Origin: Chloroflexota bacterium
GTDB lineage: Bacteria > Chloroflexota > Dehalococcoidia > Bin125
DNA: 48,926 nucleotides
Reading direction: 5' to 3'
Assembly (NCBI GenBank): GCA_028875225.1
Contig: JAPPFB010000023.1
Location: 39,975 to 88,900 of the forward strand
The position numbers and the translations under genes are program-made. Positions within the stretch are counted from its first letter, which is position 1. Every line of letters begins with the position of its first letter. Shown piece after piece: positions 35,080 to 42,724 of the stretch. The notes beneath the pieces were generated by a model, which saw only the letters and a program-made list of their open reading frames with translations, was not told where the DNA came from and made no database searches.

Positions 35080-36078
35080 ATGCGACTCGGCATCCTGGCC
35101 GGATTCGACGCCAACTGGCGAGACACCCTCGAGAAAGTCAAGATCGCCGAAGACCTCGGCTACGAAATGATCTCCACCGGCGAAGCCTGGGGACACTCCG
35201 TCCTCCCCTGGCTCACTGTGATCGCCGCCAACACCGAGAAGATGCAGATCGGCACCGGCATCCTCAACACCTTCTCCCGTTCGCCCGCCGCAATCGCCCA
35301 GGAGTTCGCCACGCTCGAGACGATCTCCGGCGGCCGCATGGTCTGCGGACTCGGATCGTCCGGCAACCTCGTCATCGAAGGCTTCCACGGCGTCGACTTC
35401 GACCGCCCGCTGCGCCGGATCCGCGAGTACACCGAGATCATCAAGATGCTGCTCAGCGGCCAGCGTCTCCAGTACGAAGGCGAGATCTACACGCTCCAGC
35501 GCGGATTCCGCCTGCTCGGCTACGAGCCCGTGCGCGAGGACATGCCCGTCTGGATCGCCGCCATTACGCCGCGTTCGATCCAGCAGACCGGCGAGATCGC
35601 CGACGGCATCTACCCCATCCACTGGCCCCGGCGGGGCTTTGAGCCGCTCAAGCGCCAGCTCGCCGGCGCCTCGCGCGACGCCAACCGGCCCGAGGACTCG
35701 GTCACCGTCGCCCCCTTCACCAACGTCTTTGTCACCGGCGAGGGCGACGACGAGCAGGTCTGGCGCAACGCCCGACAGCCGCTCTTCCACTACACCAACC
35801 GGATGGGCTCCTTCTACTGGCAGATGCTCTCCCGTTCCGGCTTCGAGTCCGAAATCAAGGACTCCCGCGCCGCCTGGGCCGACCGCGACTCGGAAGGCGC
35901 GCTGATGGCCTTCTCCGAGAGCATGGTCCGCGAGATCCAGGTGATCGGCCCCATCGAATCGGTCCCCGAGCAACTCCAGGCCCGCTCCGACGCCGGCGCC
36001 GACCTGCAGATGATCCCCTTGCCGTCCGGCGACACCATGGACGTCGGCCGCCGCCTCGAGCAATACCTCGGCAGCTAG
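35080..36078 (+). CDS. LLM class F420/flavin-dependent oxidoreductase (1)
   Basis: This 332-residue TIM-barrel protein belongs to the bacterial luciferase-like superfamily (often coenzyme F420-dependent). It begins RLGILAGFDANWRDTLEKVK, with the family's sheet-one motif and the KIAEDLGYEMISTGEAWG helix. Later LETISGGRMVCGLGSSGNLV matches the flavin/F420 phosphate site. The ATG at 35080 has AAAGG 9 bases upstream; the longer open frame upstream covers the palindrome and is not coding-like. Substrate unknown. Similar expanded families are typical of marine and soil Chloroflexota and Actinobacteria. Confidence 0.9.
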   Translation: MRLGILAGFDANWRDTLEKVKIAEDLGYEMISTGEAWGHSVLPWLTVIAANTEKMQIGTGILNTFSRSPAAIAQEFATLETISGGRMVCGLGSSGNLVIEGFHGVDFDRPLRRIREYTEIIKMLLSGQRLQYEGEIYTLQRGFRLLGYEPVREDMPVWIAAITPRSIQQTGEIADGIYPIHWPRRGFEPLKRQLAGASRDANRPEDSVTVAPFTNVFVTGEGDDEQVWRNARQPLFHYTNRMGSFYWQMLSRSGFESEIKDSRAAWADRDSEGALMAFSESMVREIQVIGPIESVPEQLQARSDAGADLQMIPLPSGDTMDVGRRLEQYLGS

Positions 36079-36130
36079 CCCCCTCTCCCTTCCGGTTCCC
36101 TCTCCCCAAGGGAGAGGGCTAGGGTGAGGG
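36079..36130. repeat. CCCTCTCCC/GGGAGAGGG palindromic repeat
   Basis: CCCTCTCCC (36098-36106) pairs with GGGAGAGGG (36110-36118), then CTAGGGTGAGGG. The same outline recurs as a double element at 47289-47388. It fills the gap between the LLM gene and the SelW-like gene. Confidence 0.6.
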
Positions 36131-36151
36131 CCACTCCCTGAGGGTCCGACC

Positions 36152-36403
36152 ATGTCCGACAAGCAGATCACCATCGAAGTCGTCTACTGCGCCGACTGCG
36201 GCTACTGGCCGCGCACATCCTGGATGCTCGGTGAGCTGATGACCGACATCCAGCACCTCGTCTCCGACGTCAAACTCATCCCCGACACCAGGGGCCTCTT
36301 TGAATGGTCCGTCAACGGAGACCTCGTCTTCAGCAAAGCCGCCATGGGCCGCTTCCCCGACATGGACGAACTCCGAGAACTCGTCTACGCCCACCTCGAC
36401 TGA
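36152..36403 (+). CDS. Rdx family (SelW/SelT-like) thioredoxin-fold protein, Cys form
   Basis: This 83-residue protein is of the Rdx/SelW family, with a thioredoxin-like fold. The redox motif is Cys13-Ala-Asp-Cys16 in VVYCADCGYWPR. In selenoprotein W the second position is selenocysteine; here it is a TGC Cys codon. The rest (LIPDTRGLFEWSVNGDLVFS, FPDMDELRELVYAHLD) matches the family. Probably a small thiol oxidoreductase. It lies under 2 kb from the UGSC selenoprotein gene. Confidence 0.88.
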   Translation: MSDKQITIEVVYCADCGYWPRTSWMLGELMTDIQHLVSDVKLIPDTRGLFEWSVNGDLVFSKAAMGRFPDMDELRELVYAHLD

Positions 36404-36440
36404 CCCCCCCAGATTCCGTCATTCCCGCCCCACCCCCGTC

Positions 36441-36463
36441 ATTCCCGCGCTCGCCGCGGGAAT
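36441..36463. repeat. REP-like palindrome (GTCATTCCCGCG type)
   Basis: ATTCCCGCG and CGCGGGAAT pair around CTCGC, with GTC before and CTCG after. It belongs to the same family as 35013-35035. A degenerate half-copy precedes it at 36418-36430. Confidence 0.6.
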
Positions 36464-36540
36464 CTCGCTCCGTCCGGCACGACCTTCGCCACCGGCACAC
36501 CACCTCCGATGCCCCGCACTCCTCTTCCCGACACCCCGCA

Positions 36541-37100
36541 CTCTCCTCCGATGCCCCGAACTTGATGCGGGGCCCAGACCTCCCAACCCCGCACACGAGT
36601 AGAAGCCCCTCTCGCCAAAGCCGCCGCCAGCGGATCCCCAATCCACAACCGAGCTCAGCTCCACCAACCCACCGCACTCAACGATCGAGCCCTGGCCCCC
36701 GCGTCAAGCGCGGGGGATCGGACAAATGGCATTTGAACCCGCACCTCCGTCTGCTGCCTCCCTTTCCGATGAACCCCTATTCCCTTCCAATGCCCCAAAC
36801 TCCCTTCCCGATGCCCCGCACTCTCCTCCGATGCCCCGAACTTGATGCGGGGCCCAGACCTCCCAACCCCGCACACGAGTAGAAGCCCCTCTCGCCAAAG
36901 CCGCCGCCAGCGGATCCCCAATCCACAACCGAGCTCAGCTCCACCAACCCACCGCACTCAACGATCGAGCCCTGGCCCCCGCGTCAAGCGCGGGGGATCG
37001 GACAAATGGCATTTGAACCCGCACCTCCTTCTGCTGCCTCCCCTTCCGATGAACCCCTATTCCCTTCCAATGCCCCAACCTCCCTTCCCGATGCCCCGCA
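36541..37100 (+). repeat. 280-bp tandem direct duplication
   Basis: Copy 1 (36541-36820) and copy 2 (36821-37100) match with only about three differences that I could find. Each copy contains a TGCCCCG-AACTTGATG-CGGGGC palindrome and a second palindrome CCCCCGCG-TCAAG-CGCGGGGG. Homology is weaker but detectable just upstream of copy 1. High identity points to a recent duplication or an assembly effect. Confidence 0.85.
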
Positions 37101-37141
37101 CTTGCCTGCCCCTGGCTTGAACAGGGGATGCGGGGCCCAGA
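37091..37141. repeat. Palindrome of TGCCCCGC type with nested hairpin
   Basis: GCCCCGCA (37093-37100) pairs with TGCGGGGC (37129-37136). Inside lies CCCCTG...CAGGGG. The same composite, in inverted orientation, lies at 48685-48734. It marks the end of the duplicated block. Confidence 0.6.
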
Positions 37142-37275
37142 CCTCCGCCCCCATCCACGACCACACCCTGATCCCCACCTCAACCTCCTCCGACAACCCC
37201 AACACATCCCCACCGCCCAACACAGAACAGATGTACCTACCATGAATCCCCTACTGCACCCGAAAGGCCACAACC

Positions 37276-37646
37276 ATGCACGCCGCCGCTCAGACCATCA
37301 AGCCCCCCGTCCCCTACACCGACGCCGCCATCAAAGCCGGCATCGCCCACGAAGCCGCCAACGGACCCTCCCACGTCCGCATCAAAGCGCTCGGCATGAT
37401 GGCCCGCATCACCGGCCTCTTCGAACAGGGCAAGCAGCTCGGCAAACAACTCGCTCGCGACGCGGCACAGGCCGTCCACCAGACCACCGACCAGACCTCT
37501 CTGACAAGCTCGCCGCCGGCTACCGGCGCGTCGCCGAGCTCATGAACGGCGCCGAGCCCACCGCCGAAGAACTCGCCTATTGCAAGACCGAACAGCCGCT
37601 CGACGACGAACCACACGAAACGGAGCCGGACGATGAACCTCCCTAA
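37276..37646 (+). pseudogene. Unknown small protein gene with a -1 frameshift
   Basis: The first part (37276 to about 37491) encodes a coding-like helical segment with KALGMMARITGLFEQGKQ. The second part (about 37491-37646) continues in another frame with DLSDKLAAGYRRVAELMNGA and an acidic C-terminus ending DDEPP. Both parts have the strong GC bias at third codon positions seen in real genes here. A one-base loss near 37491 would join them into a ~120-residue protein. It could be a true pseudogene or a sequencing error. No family is recognised. AAAGG lies 9 bases before the ATG. Its end overlaps the next ORF by 14 bases. Confidence 0.55.
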
Positions 37647-37953
37647 TCCCCAGGATGCCTCGGTGCGCGCCGCGCTCGCGACGCTGCACCCGCTGCGCGG
37701 TTTTTCCCCCACCGACCGCCAGCAAGAGCTCTATGACGCGCTCCTGAGCGCCCCCTGTCCGCCCGACGACGATGATTCCGGCGCTGACCGCATCAACCTG
37801 CCCACCGGCAAGAAGCGCGCCATCGCCGAACTCGTCATCGACGCCGCACAGAGAAACAAGCAAACCGGCTCAGCCTCCCAAATTGCGCGAGCGGATACCC
37901 TGTCGCCAGCTAAACGTCCTGAAACCGAGCACTGGAGACTCAACCATGGCTGA
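37633..37953 (+). CDS. Hypothetical protein, unrecognised
   Basis: This 106-residue open frame overlaps the end of the frameshifted gene by 14 bases and the start of the selenoprotein gene by 8 bases, which suggests an operon. Residues 5-75 look coding (LRGFSPTDRQQELYDALLSA, then LPTGKKRAIAELVIDAAQR). The last 25 residues look degenerate. No known domain is recognised. It may be an intact small gene or a remnant. Confidence 0.4.
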   Translation: MNLPNPQDASVRAALATLHPLRGFSPTDRQQELYDALLSAPCPPDDDDSGADRINLPTGKKRAIAELVIDAAQRNKQTGSASQIARADTLSPAKRPETEHWRLNHG

Positions 37954-38488
37954 AACCATCGAAGTCCTCAGCCCACTGGCCCACGTCGCTGTCCACGAGG
38001 CGACCGCCGCCCCCCGACCGCTCTCCCTCGACGGCCTCCGACCAGGCATCCTCGAGAACCGCAAGGCCAACGCTCGCCTGCTGATGGAGACCATGGTCGA
38101 GCGCCTCGGCGAACGTCACGACCTCGGCGACCTCGTTGTCGGCAGCAAACCCGTCGGCGGCCCGCCCTCCGACTCCACCATCGACGCCCTACGCAACGGC
38201 GCCGACTTCCTCCTGATCGGCAGCTGTGATTGAGGCAGCTGCACGACGTGGAGTGTCCACGCCTCGGTCCTCTTCGAAGACATGGGAATCCCCACCGTCA
38301 CGGTCGGCACCTCCGCCTTCACCGACCTGCTCCAGCTCGAAGCCGAGCAGCGCGGCCTGCCCGAGCTCGACCGCCTGATCGTCCCGCATCCGCTGGGCGG
38401 CCTGCGCCCCGAGCGCGTCCGCGCCCGCGTCGACGACGGCGTCCTCGACCGTCTCGAAGCGGCGTTGCTCGGCCAGGAGAACTCGTGA
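37946..38488 (+). CDS. UGSC-motif selenoprotein (in-frame TGA = Sec96)
   Basis: Reading through the TGA at 38231-38233 gives a 180-residue protein. The stretch GSCD-U-GSC-TTWSVH matches the UGSC family, named after its Sec/Thr/Cys-Gly-Ser-Cys motif. Coding continues smoothly to 38488 (GIPTVTVGTSAFTDLLQLEA, VPHPLGGLRPERVRARV). GGAG lies 8 bases before the ATG. The Sec-Gly-Ser-Cys pair and following GIPTV resemble the UxxC region of glycine reductase GrdB, which is my inference. Ordinary gene callers would split it in two at 38233. A hairpin right after the TGA could be its SECIS. It is coupled to the next gene by a GTGA overlap. Confidence 0.85.
38231..38267 (+). promoter_or_regulatory. Candidate bacterial SECIS element
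   Basis: Right after the Sec TGA, CGTGGA (38247-38252) pairs with TCCACG (38256-38261) around the loop GTG. An outer GAGG (38232-38235) pairs with CCTC (38262-38265). The loop starts with G about 20 bases after the TGA, inside the 16-37 base window known for bacterial SECIS elements bound by SelB. This supports Sec insertion, but the structure was drawn by eye, not folded. Confidence 0.6.
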
Positions 38489-39543
38489 CCGCAGCGAGCG
38501 GCCGGGCGGCCGACCGATTCAGCCTGCCGTCCGATCCCTTCGACTTCTCCCAGGAGTGCCAGCGCCGCGGCTGGTCCGACGGATTGCCGCTGATCCCGCC
38601 AACGCCTGAGCGGGTCGAAGCAATGCTGGAATCTTCGGGCCGCGATCCTCTGGAAGTGCTCGGCGTTCTGTCTCCGCGCCAGGGCGAGGCGACGGTCGAG
38701 GCCATCGCCATCAACGCAGTCATGGCCGGTTGCCGGCCGCAGCAGTTCCCGGTCGTCCTCGCAGCCGTCGAGGCGATCGCCCAGCCGCCCTTCAACCTCG
38801 ACGGCATCAACGCCACCACGCATCCCTGCGCCGTCTTCATCCTCGCCTCCGGTCCCGCTGCGCGAGCGGCCGGCATCCACGGCGGATCCGGCTGCTTCGG
38901 TCCGACCTTTCCCTCAAATGCGACGATCGGCCGCGCCGTCCGACTAGTCCAGCTCAACGTCGCCGGCGCGACCCCCGGCCGCGGCGACCGAGCCACCCAG
39001 GGCACGCCGGCCAAGTTCGCCTTCTGCGCCACCGAGCGCGAGGACGCCTCGCCCTGGCCGCCCTTCCAGACCACGCGCGGACTCAACGCCGAGGACAGCT
39101 GCGTCACGACCTGGGCCTGCGAGGGCCCGCACAACATCCAGGATCACGGCAGCAACACCGCCGCCGGCATCCTCCAGACCGTCGCCGGCGCGATGGGTCA
39201 GGCCGGCTCCAACAACATCCTGGGCAAAGGCGAGCCCGTCCTCGCCTTCGGACCCGAGCACGCCGAAACGGTCGCCGCCGAAGGCTGGACCCGCGAGTCG
39301 GTGCAGGAGTACCTCTGGGAGCATGCCCGCTACCCGGCGAGCAAGCTAAGCGAGGAATTCCTCGAGTCGGTCAACATCCGCATGGCCGGCGGAGTGCTCG
39401 ATCCGCACGACCCCGACGAGTGGCTGCCGATCACGGACAAGCCCGATGAAATCCACATCATCGTCGCCGGAGGCCCCGGCAAGCACTCCTGCTGGATGCC
39501 CACCTTCGGCGGCATGACCCGACCGGTGACGGTACCGCTCTGA
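38485..39543 (+). CDS. Conserved partner of UGSC protein, function unknown
   Basis: This 352-residue protein starts with GTG overlapping the selenoprotein stop (GTGA), with AGGAG 5 bases upstream. The much longer open frame upstream is the shadow of the selenoprotein gene. Conserved-looking segments are INAVMAGCRPQQFPVVLAAV, HGGSGCFGPTFPSNATIGRA and SCVTTWACEGPHNIQDHGSN. It has eight Cys (25, 83, 115, 137, 181, 206, 212, 336). I have seen similar unnamed proteins beside UGSC proteins, but give no function. Tight coupling suggests the two act together, perhaps in a thiol/selenol reaction. Confidence 0.75.
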   Translation: MTAASGRAADRFSLPSDPFDFSQECQRRGWSDGLPLIPPTPERVEAMLESSGRDPLEVLGVLSPRQGEATVEAIAINAVMAGCRPQQFPVVLAAVEAIAQPPFNLDGINATTHPCAVFILASGPAARAAGIHGGSGCFGPTFPSNATIGRAVRLVQLNVAGATPGRGDRATQGTPAKFAFCATEREDASPWPPFQTTRGLNAEDSCVTTWACEGPHNIQDHGSNTAAGILQTVAGAMGQAGSNNILGKGEPVLAFGPEHAETVAAEGWTRESVQEYLWEHARYPASKLSEEFLESVNIRMAGGVLDPHDPDEWLPITDKPDEIHIIVAGGPGKHSCWMPTFGGMTRPVTVPL

Positions 39544-39548
39544 AGTTG

Positions 39549-40481
39549 CTAGTCGGCGAATCCGGCCAGCCGCTCACCGGCATGAAACTCAGCCAGCTTG
39601 GTGAACAGGTCGTGGAAGATTGGATCTCGCTGGACATAATGCGCTTCGGCGAACGCAGCCAGCGGCGCGTCGTCCGGAGACGCAACCCACCTCATCGCCT
39701 GCGAGAGCATCGGCCGTGCCACGCTGCGCGTCGGCACCCACGAGTGACTGACCACGTAGCCGGTCGCCGACAGATCCCAGATCTCCTTCGAGCGCCCCGG
39801 ATACTGCTCGCTGTGATCGCGGAAGATGTCGCTCAGATACTCGCCGATCGCCCCTTGCGGCCGGACATACGCGTCAAGTTCCGCTGTGCTGGTCAGCAGG
39901 TGGGATGCCGCCCCATAACAGGGGATGTGGACCAACGGCGCGCCGCTGGCGAAGACGGTTCGCGCCGCCACCGGGTCCTGGTACAGATTGAACTCCCGGG
40001 CGTCCTCGCGATGCTGCGGCTGCCCGCCTAGCCAGACGATCACGATCCGGCTGCCAATCTGCGGCGCCGCATTGAGCGCCGACGCGATGTTGGTCAGCGC
40101 CCCAATCGCCACCACCCAGAGCGGACCATCCCTCGGTTCCATCGCCCGGCGAATCAGATCGTCCGAAGCCGCATTGCCAACGGAGCTCACGTCGTCCGAA
40201 AGGAATCGATCCGCGCCGCGATGCACCCGACCGCCGCCGTCAACACCCAGCCGGTCCAGCAGCCGATGAATCTCCGCCTCGGACTCATCCAGCCCTCGTG
40301 CAGGCGAGTCACCCTGGCGCAGGAACAGCGTGGCGTAGATCGCCTCCAGCCGCAGCCGGTCCCGCGACAGCAGGGCATGCACGACCGCAAACTGGTCGTC
40401 GATCTCGTTGGCCGTGTCGGTGTCCAGCACCATCGGCACACGATTCGGAGGAGTTGGAGGAGTAAGGATGTCGTGTTGCAT
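39549..40481 (-). CDS. Nucleoside hydrolase family protein
   Basis: This 310-residue enzyme is of the inosine/uridine-preferring nucleoside hydrolase family. The calcium-binding N-terminal motif is DTDTANEIDDQFA (Asp20, Asp22, Asp28, Asp29), a variant with a longer spacer than DxDPGxDD. Later VAIGALTNIASAL and the EFNLYQDPVAA segment match the fold. It probably cleaves N-glycosidic bonds of nucleosides in the cytoplasm. It diverges from the second LLM gene, with 74 bases between starts. Confidence 0.88.
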   Translation of the reverse strand: MQHDILTPPTPPNRVPMVLDTDTANEIDDQFAVVHALLSRDRLRLEAIYATLFLRQGDSPARGLDESEAEIHRLLDRLGVDGGGRVHRGADRFLSDDVSSVGNAASDDLIRRAMEPRDGPLWVVAIGALTNIASALNAAPQIGSRIVIVWLGGQPQHREDAREFNLYQDPVAARTVFASGAPLVHIPCYGAASHLLTSTAELDAYVRPQGAIGEYLSDIFRDHSEQYPGRSKEIWDLSATGYVVSHSWVPTRSVARPMLSQAMRWVASPDDAPLAAFAEAHYVQRDPIFHDLFTKLAEFHAGERLAGFAD

Positions 40482-40555
40482 GCTGGCAGCCTAGTTGTGC
40501 TCTTGAGGTCGTAACCTGTGGGCGATTGAGCGACCACATTCGAAAGGAACTCTCG

Positions 40556-41392
40556 ATGAAGTACGGCGTGATGATCTTTGCGACCGATCAAGCGATGGAT
40601 CCCGGGGCGTTGGCGGCCGCAGCGGAGGAGCGGGGATTTGAGTCGTTCTGGGTGCCGGAGCATGTTCACATGCCCGCCGACCGTGAGACTCAGTTCCCTC
40701 GCTCGGAGGATGGCTCGCTCCCCGAGCAGTACTACCGACTGCACGACCCGTTCGTGGCGCTGGGCGCGGCGGCCGGAGCGACCTCTGAGATTCGGCTCGG
40801 CACCAGCATCTGCTTGGTCACGGAGCATGAACCGATCGCGCTGGCCAAGCAGGTCGCCTCGCTCGACTTCATCTCCGGCGGCCGCTTCGAGTTCGGTATC
40901 GGCGCCGGCTGGCTGGCCGAGGAAATGGAGCCGCTCGGCGTCGCCTTCAAGGATCGTTGGAAGGTAACCCAGCAGCGGATCGAAGCGATGAAAGTGATGT
41001 GGACGGAGGAGATCGCCGAGTATCACTCCGAATTCGTCGATATCCCGCGCACGCATGTGATCCCAAAGCCGGTGCAGAACCCGCATCCACCGATCCTGAT
41101 GGGCGCCGGAAGCAAGTGGGCGCGTCAGCGCGTGGTCGACTGGTGCGACGGCTGGCTGCCGAACATTCCCGCGCCCGGCTTCGTCGAGCGCGCAATGCAG
41201 GACATCAAATCGCGCGCCGAACTGGCCGGACGCGACTTCGATTCGATCTCGATCAACGTCTTCCCGGCGATCGAGGACGCGCTGCCCGAGTACGAGCGAC
41301 TCGGCGTCGACCGCGTGGTCTTCGGCCTGCCCCACGCCGGCGCCGACGAGGTCGTGCCGGAGCTGGATCGATTGGCGAAGCTGATCGCGTAG
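40556..41392 (+). CDS. LLM class F420-dependent oxidoreductase (2)
   Basis: This 278-residue luciferase-like protein begins KYGVMIFATDQAMDPGALAA, followed by RGFESFWVPEHVHMP. The F420/flavin site is LDFISGGRFEFGIGAGWLAE, and NPHPPILMGAG is a further family motif. This pattern matches the TIGR03619-type F420-dependent group. AAAGGAA precedes the ATG by about 8 bases. Its substrate is unknown. It is only distantly related to the LLM protein at 35080. Confidence 0.9.
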   Translation: MKYGVMIFATDQAMDPGALAAAAEERGFESFWVPEHVHMPADRETQFPRSEDGSLPEQYYRLHDPFVALGAAAGATSEIRLGTSICLVTEHEPIALAKQVASLDFISGGRFEFGIGAGWLAEEMEPLGVAFKDRWKVTQQRIEAMKVMWTEEIAEYHSEFVDIPRTHVIPKPVQNPHPPILMGAGSKWARQRVVDWCDGWLPNIPAPGFVERAMQDIKSRAELAGRDFDSISINVFPAIEDALPEYERLGVDRVVFGLPHAGADEVVPELDRLAKLIA

Positions 41393-41402
41393 TGATCGTT
41401 AG

Positions 41403-41518
41403 AGCTCACCCTCCGGGGGAGCTGTCGCAGAGCGACTGAGGGGGCTCTCGGGACAGCGGCGTGAGTTCGCAGCCCCCTCCGCCCCTTCGGGGCACCTCCC
41501 CCAGCGGGGGAGGTCTGC
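41403..41518. repeat. Mosaic of inverted GC-rich repeats
   Basis: The gap between the LLM gene and the PPOX gene holds several inverted short blocks, including CACCTCCCCCAGCGGGGGAGG and GCCCCTTCGGGGC. The outline resembles the dispersed intergenic palindromes elsewhere in the window. It may also serve as a two-way terminator for the convergent genes. Confidence 0.55.
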
Positions 41519-41520
41519 TC

Positions 41521-42015
41521 CTACTTGTACCGGCGGCCGCGCTCCTCCTGAGATCGCTCGCCCTGGTACTCGTAGAGCGGCACCCCGTAGCCGCATGAGG
41601 TCTGGGTGCAGTCGACGCTGATCTCGATCACCTGCCGTTCAGGCGTCGGCATCTCGACCGCGCGCAGCGCCTCTGCCTGCTCGGCCAGCACCGACTCCTC
41701 CAGCGGCTTCGCGACCGCGTGGCCGTAGAGCCGCACAATCGCGGCGTCCTCGTCGAACGAGGTCACCATCACGGTGATCGGACCGCCAGCCGCGGTGTGC
41801 CGGGCCGTCTCATTGCCGCTGCCGCGATAGTCGAAGTAGGCGATGGTGTGCGAGTCGATGACCTGCAGGTCGGCCGCGCCCTTGGGCGACAGGTTGACCG
41901 GACCCTCGCCATTTGGACCGTCGCCGAACGTGGGATCGGCCGAGGCGACAAAGAAGACCTTGGCGTTGCGGATCAGGTCGGCTTGCTCGTCGGTGATGTG
42001 ATCGATCATCGGCAT
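41521..42015 (-). CDS. Pyridoxamine 5'-phosphate oxidase family protein
   Basis: This 164-residue protein has the split-barrel flavin-binding fold. Motifs are KVFFVASADP, GPVNLSPKGAADLQVIDS and YFDYRGSGNETARH (the flavin-contact strand). It is not a true PdxH: the PLP-binding residues are not apparent. It may use FMN or F420 in the cytoplasm. The ribosome site is weak. It lies 5 bases after a hypothetical gene on the same strand. Confidence 0.85.
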   Translation of the reverse strand: MPMIDHITDEQADLIRNAKVFFVASADPTFGDGPNGEGPVNLSPKGAADLQVIDSHTIAYFDYRGSGNETARHTAAGGPITVMVTSFDEDAAIVRLYGHAVAKPLEESVLAEQAEALRAVEMPTPERQVIEISVDCTQTSCGYGVPLYEYQGERSQEERGRRYK

Positions 42016-42020
42016 CGTGG

Positions 42021-42503
42021 TTATCGCTTTCGGTTGCGTCGTTCCTGTTGGGTCTGGCTGGTCTTGCGGTAGGTGCGGCCGAGGAACCGGGCCGCGCCTC
42101 TGAAGGTGGATTCGGCCTCCTTCGAGGCCTGCTTCATCAACTGCTGCGTGTCCGGCTGCTTCGGCTGCATGGCGGCAATCAGCTCGTCGAAATGCTGCTG
42201 GTCCGATTCCGCCAGCTGAGTAAACCAGGCTGCCAACGCGCTGGGGCCCGCCGACTGAAGTTCGAGGAAAACCCCCGTCAGCGCGTTGATCGTCTGATCG
42301 TTGCCGCTCAACCGAGGCCAGAGTCGCTCATACGCCTCGGGCTGAGTCAGCTTGAACGGCCCGGCCAACCAGATCAGAAAGCGGCGGCGGTCCTCGTCTC
42401 GCGTCTGCTGCGCGGTCAGCCGTTGTGCCAGTTGAGAAGCAACCTGCGGCGCAGCCGAGCCGGCAATCACCCGCGCGGCTTGCCGGATCAGAAAGTGGGA
42501 CAT
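42021..42503 (-). CDS. Hypothetical helical protein
   Basis: This 160-residue protein is mainly alpha-helical and Gln-rich, ending with a basic tail (TYRKTSQTQQERRNRKR). No family is recognised. LIWLAGPFKLTQPEAYERLW and FTQLAESDQQHFDELIAAMQ look like packed helices. It is in the same operon as the PPOX gene. Confidence 0.6.
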   Translation of the reverse strand: MSHFLIRQAARVIAGSAAPQVASQLAQRLTAQQTRDEDRRRFLIWLAGPFKLTQPEAYERLWPRLSGNDQTINALTGVFLELQSAGPSALAAWFTQLAESDQQHFDELIAAMQPKQPDTQQLMKQASKEAESTFRGAARFLGRTYRKTSQTQQERRNRKR

Positions 42504-42598
42504 GGTGCAACGATATCGTCTCGAAGGTGCCGATCCTCTCAGACCGTTTCAGCAGGACGCACATCGCGCGGAGCCCGGCGGATACACGAATCAATGTC

Positions 42599-42618
42599 GG
42601 CCCCGCGCAGGCGGGGCC
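42599..42618. repeat. Perfect GGCCCCGC/GCGGGGCC palindrome
   Basis: GGCCCCGC and GCGGGGCC pair around GCAG. A related half, GCCTGCGCGGGCGC, follows near 42666-42680. It lies in the ~220-base gap between two minus-strand genes and may be a terminator or a REP-like repeat. Confidence 0.55.
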
Positions 42619-42724
42619 GGGTTGCGCCCAACGGGCCAGGTCGCTCAAGGCTGCGTGGCCCCCAGCCTGCGCGGGCGCGACTCAATTGAAGTGAGGGGAA
42701 AGTCTCGCCGGCAAGAGGACGCGT

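Larger units (their letters stand above)
36404..37275. other. Repeat-rich gene-free region
   Basis: Nearly 900 bases show no real gene; the open frames here are C-rich, low in Met, and repeat-derived. The region holds the ATTCCCGCG palindrome, several copies of the TGCCCCGC palindrome, and a 280-bp tandem duplication. CCC-rich spacer sequence fills the rest. The next coding signal begins at the ATG at 37276, with AAAGG 9 bases upstream. Confidence 0.7.

Noticed and set aside
36541-37100. CRISPR-like array
   Set aside because: Only two long copies, with no short regular repeats and spacers and no cas genes.
36304-37120. Overlapping open frames in the repeat region
   Set aside because: They are Pro/Ser/Arg-rich, duplicated with the 280-bp repeat and contain the palindromes; no family or ribosome site supports them.
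37543-37545. Second in-frame TGA as a possible Sec codon in the gene at 37276
   Set aside because: The sequence after this TGA is not coding-like in that frame; coding potential has already moved to another frame near 37491, so a frameshift explains it better.
38230-38484. Upstream extension of the UGSC partner protein
   Set aside because: It is Arg/Pro-rich shadow sequence over the selenoprotein gene; the GTG at 38485 with AGGAG is the sensible start.
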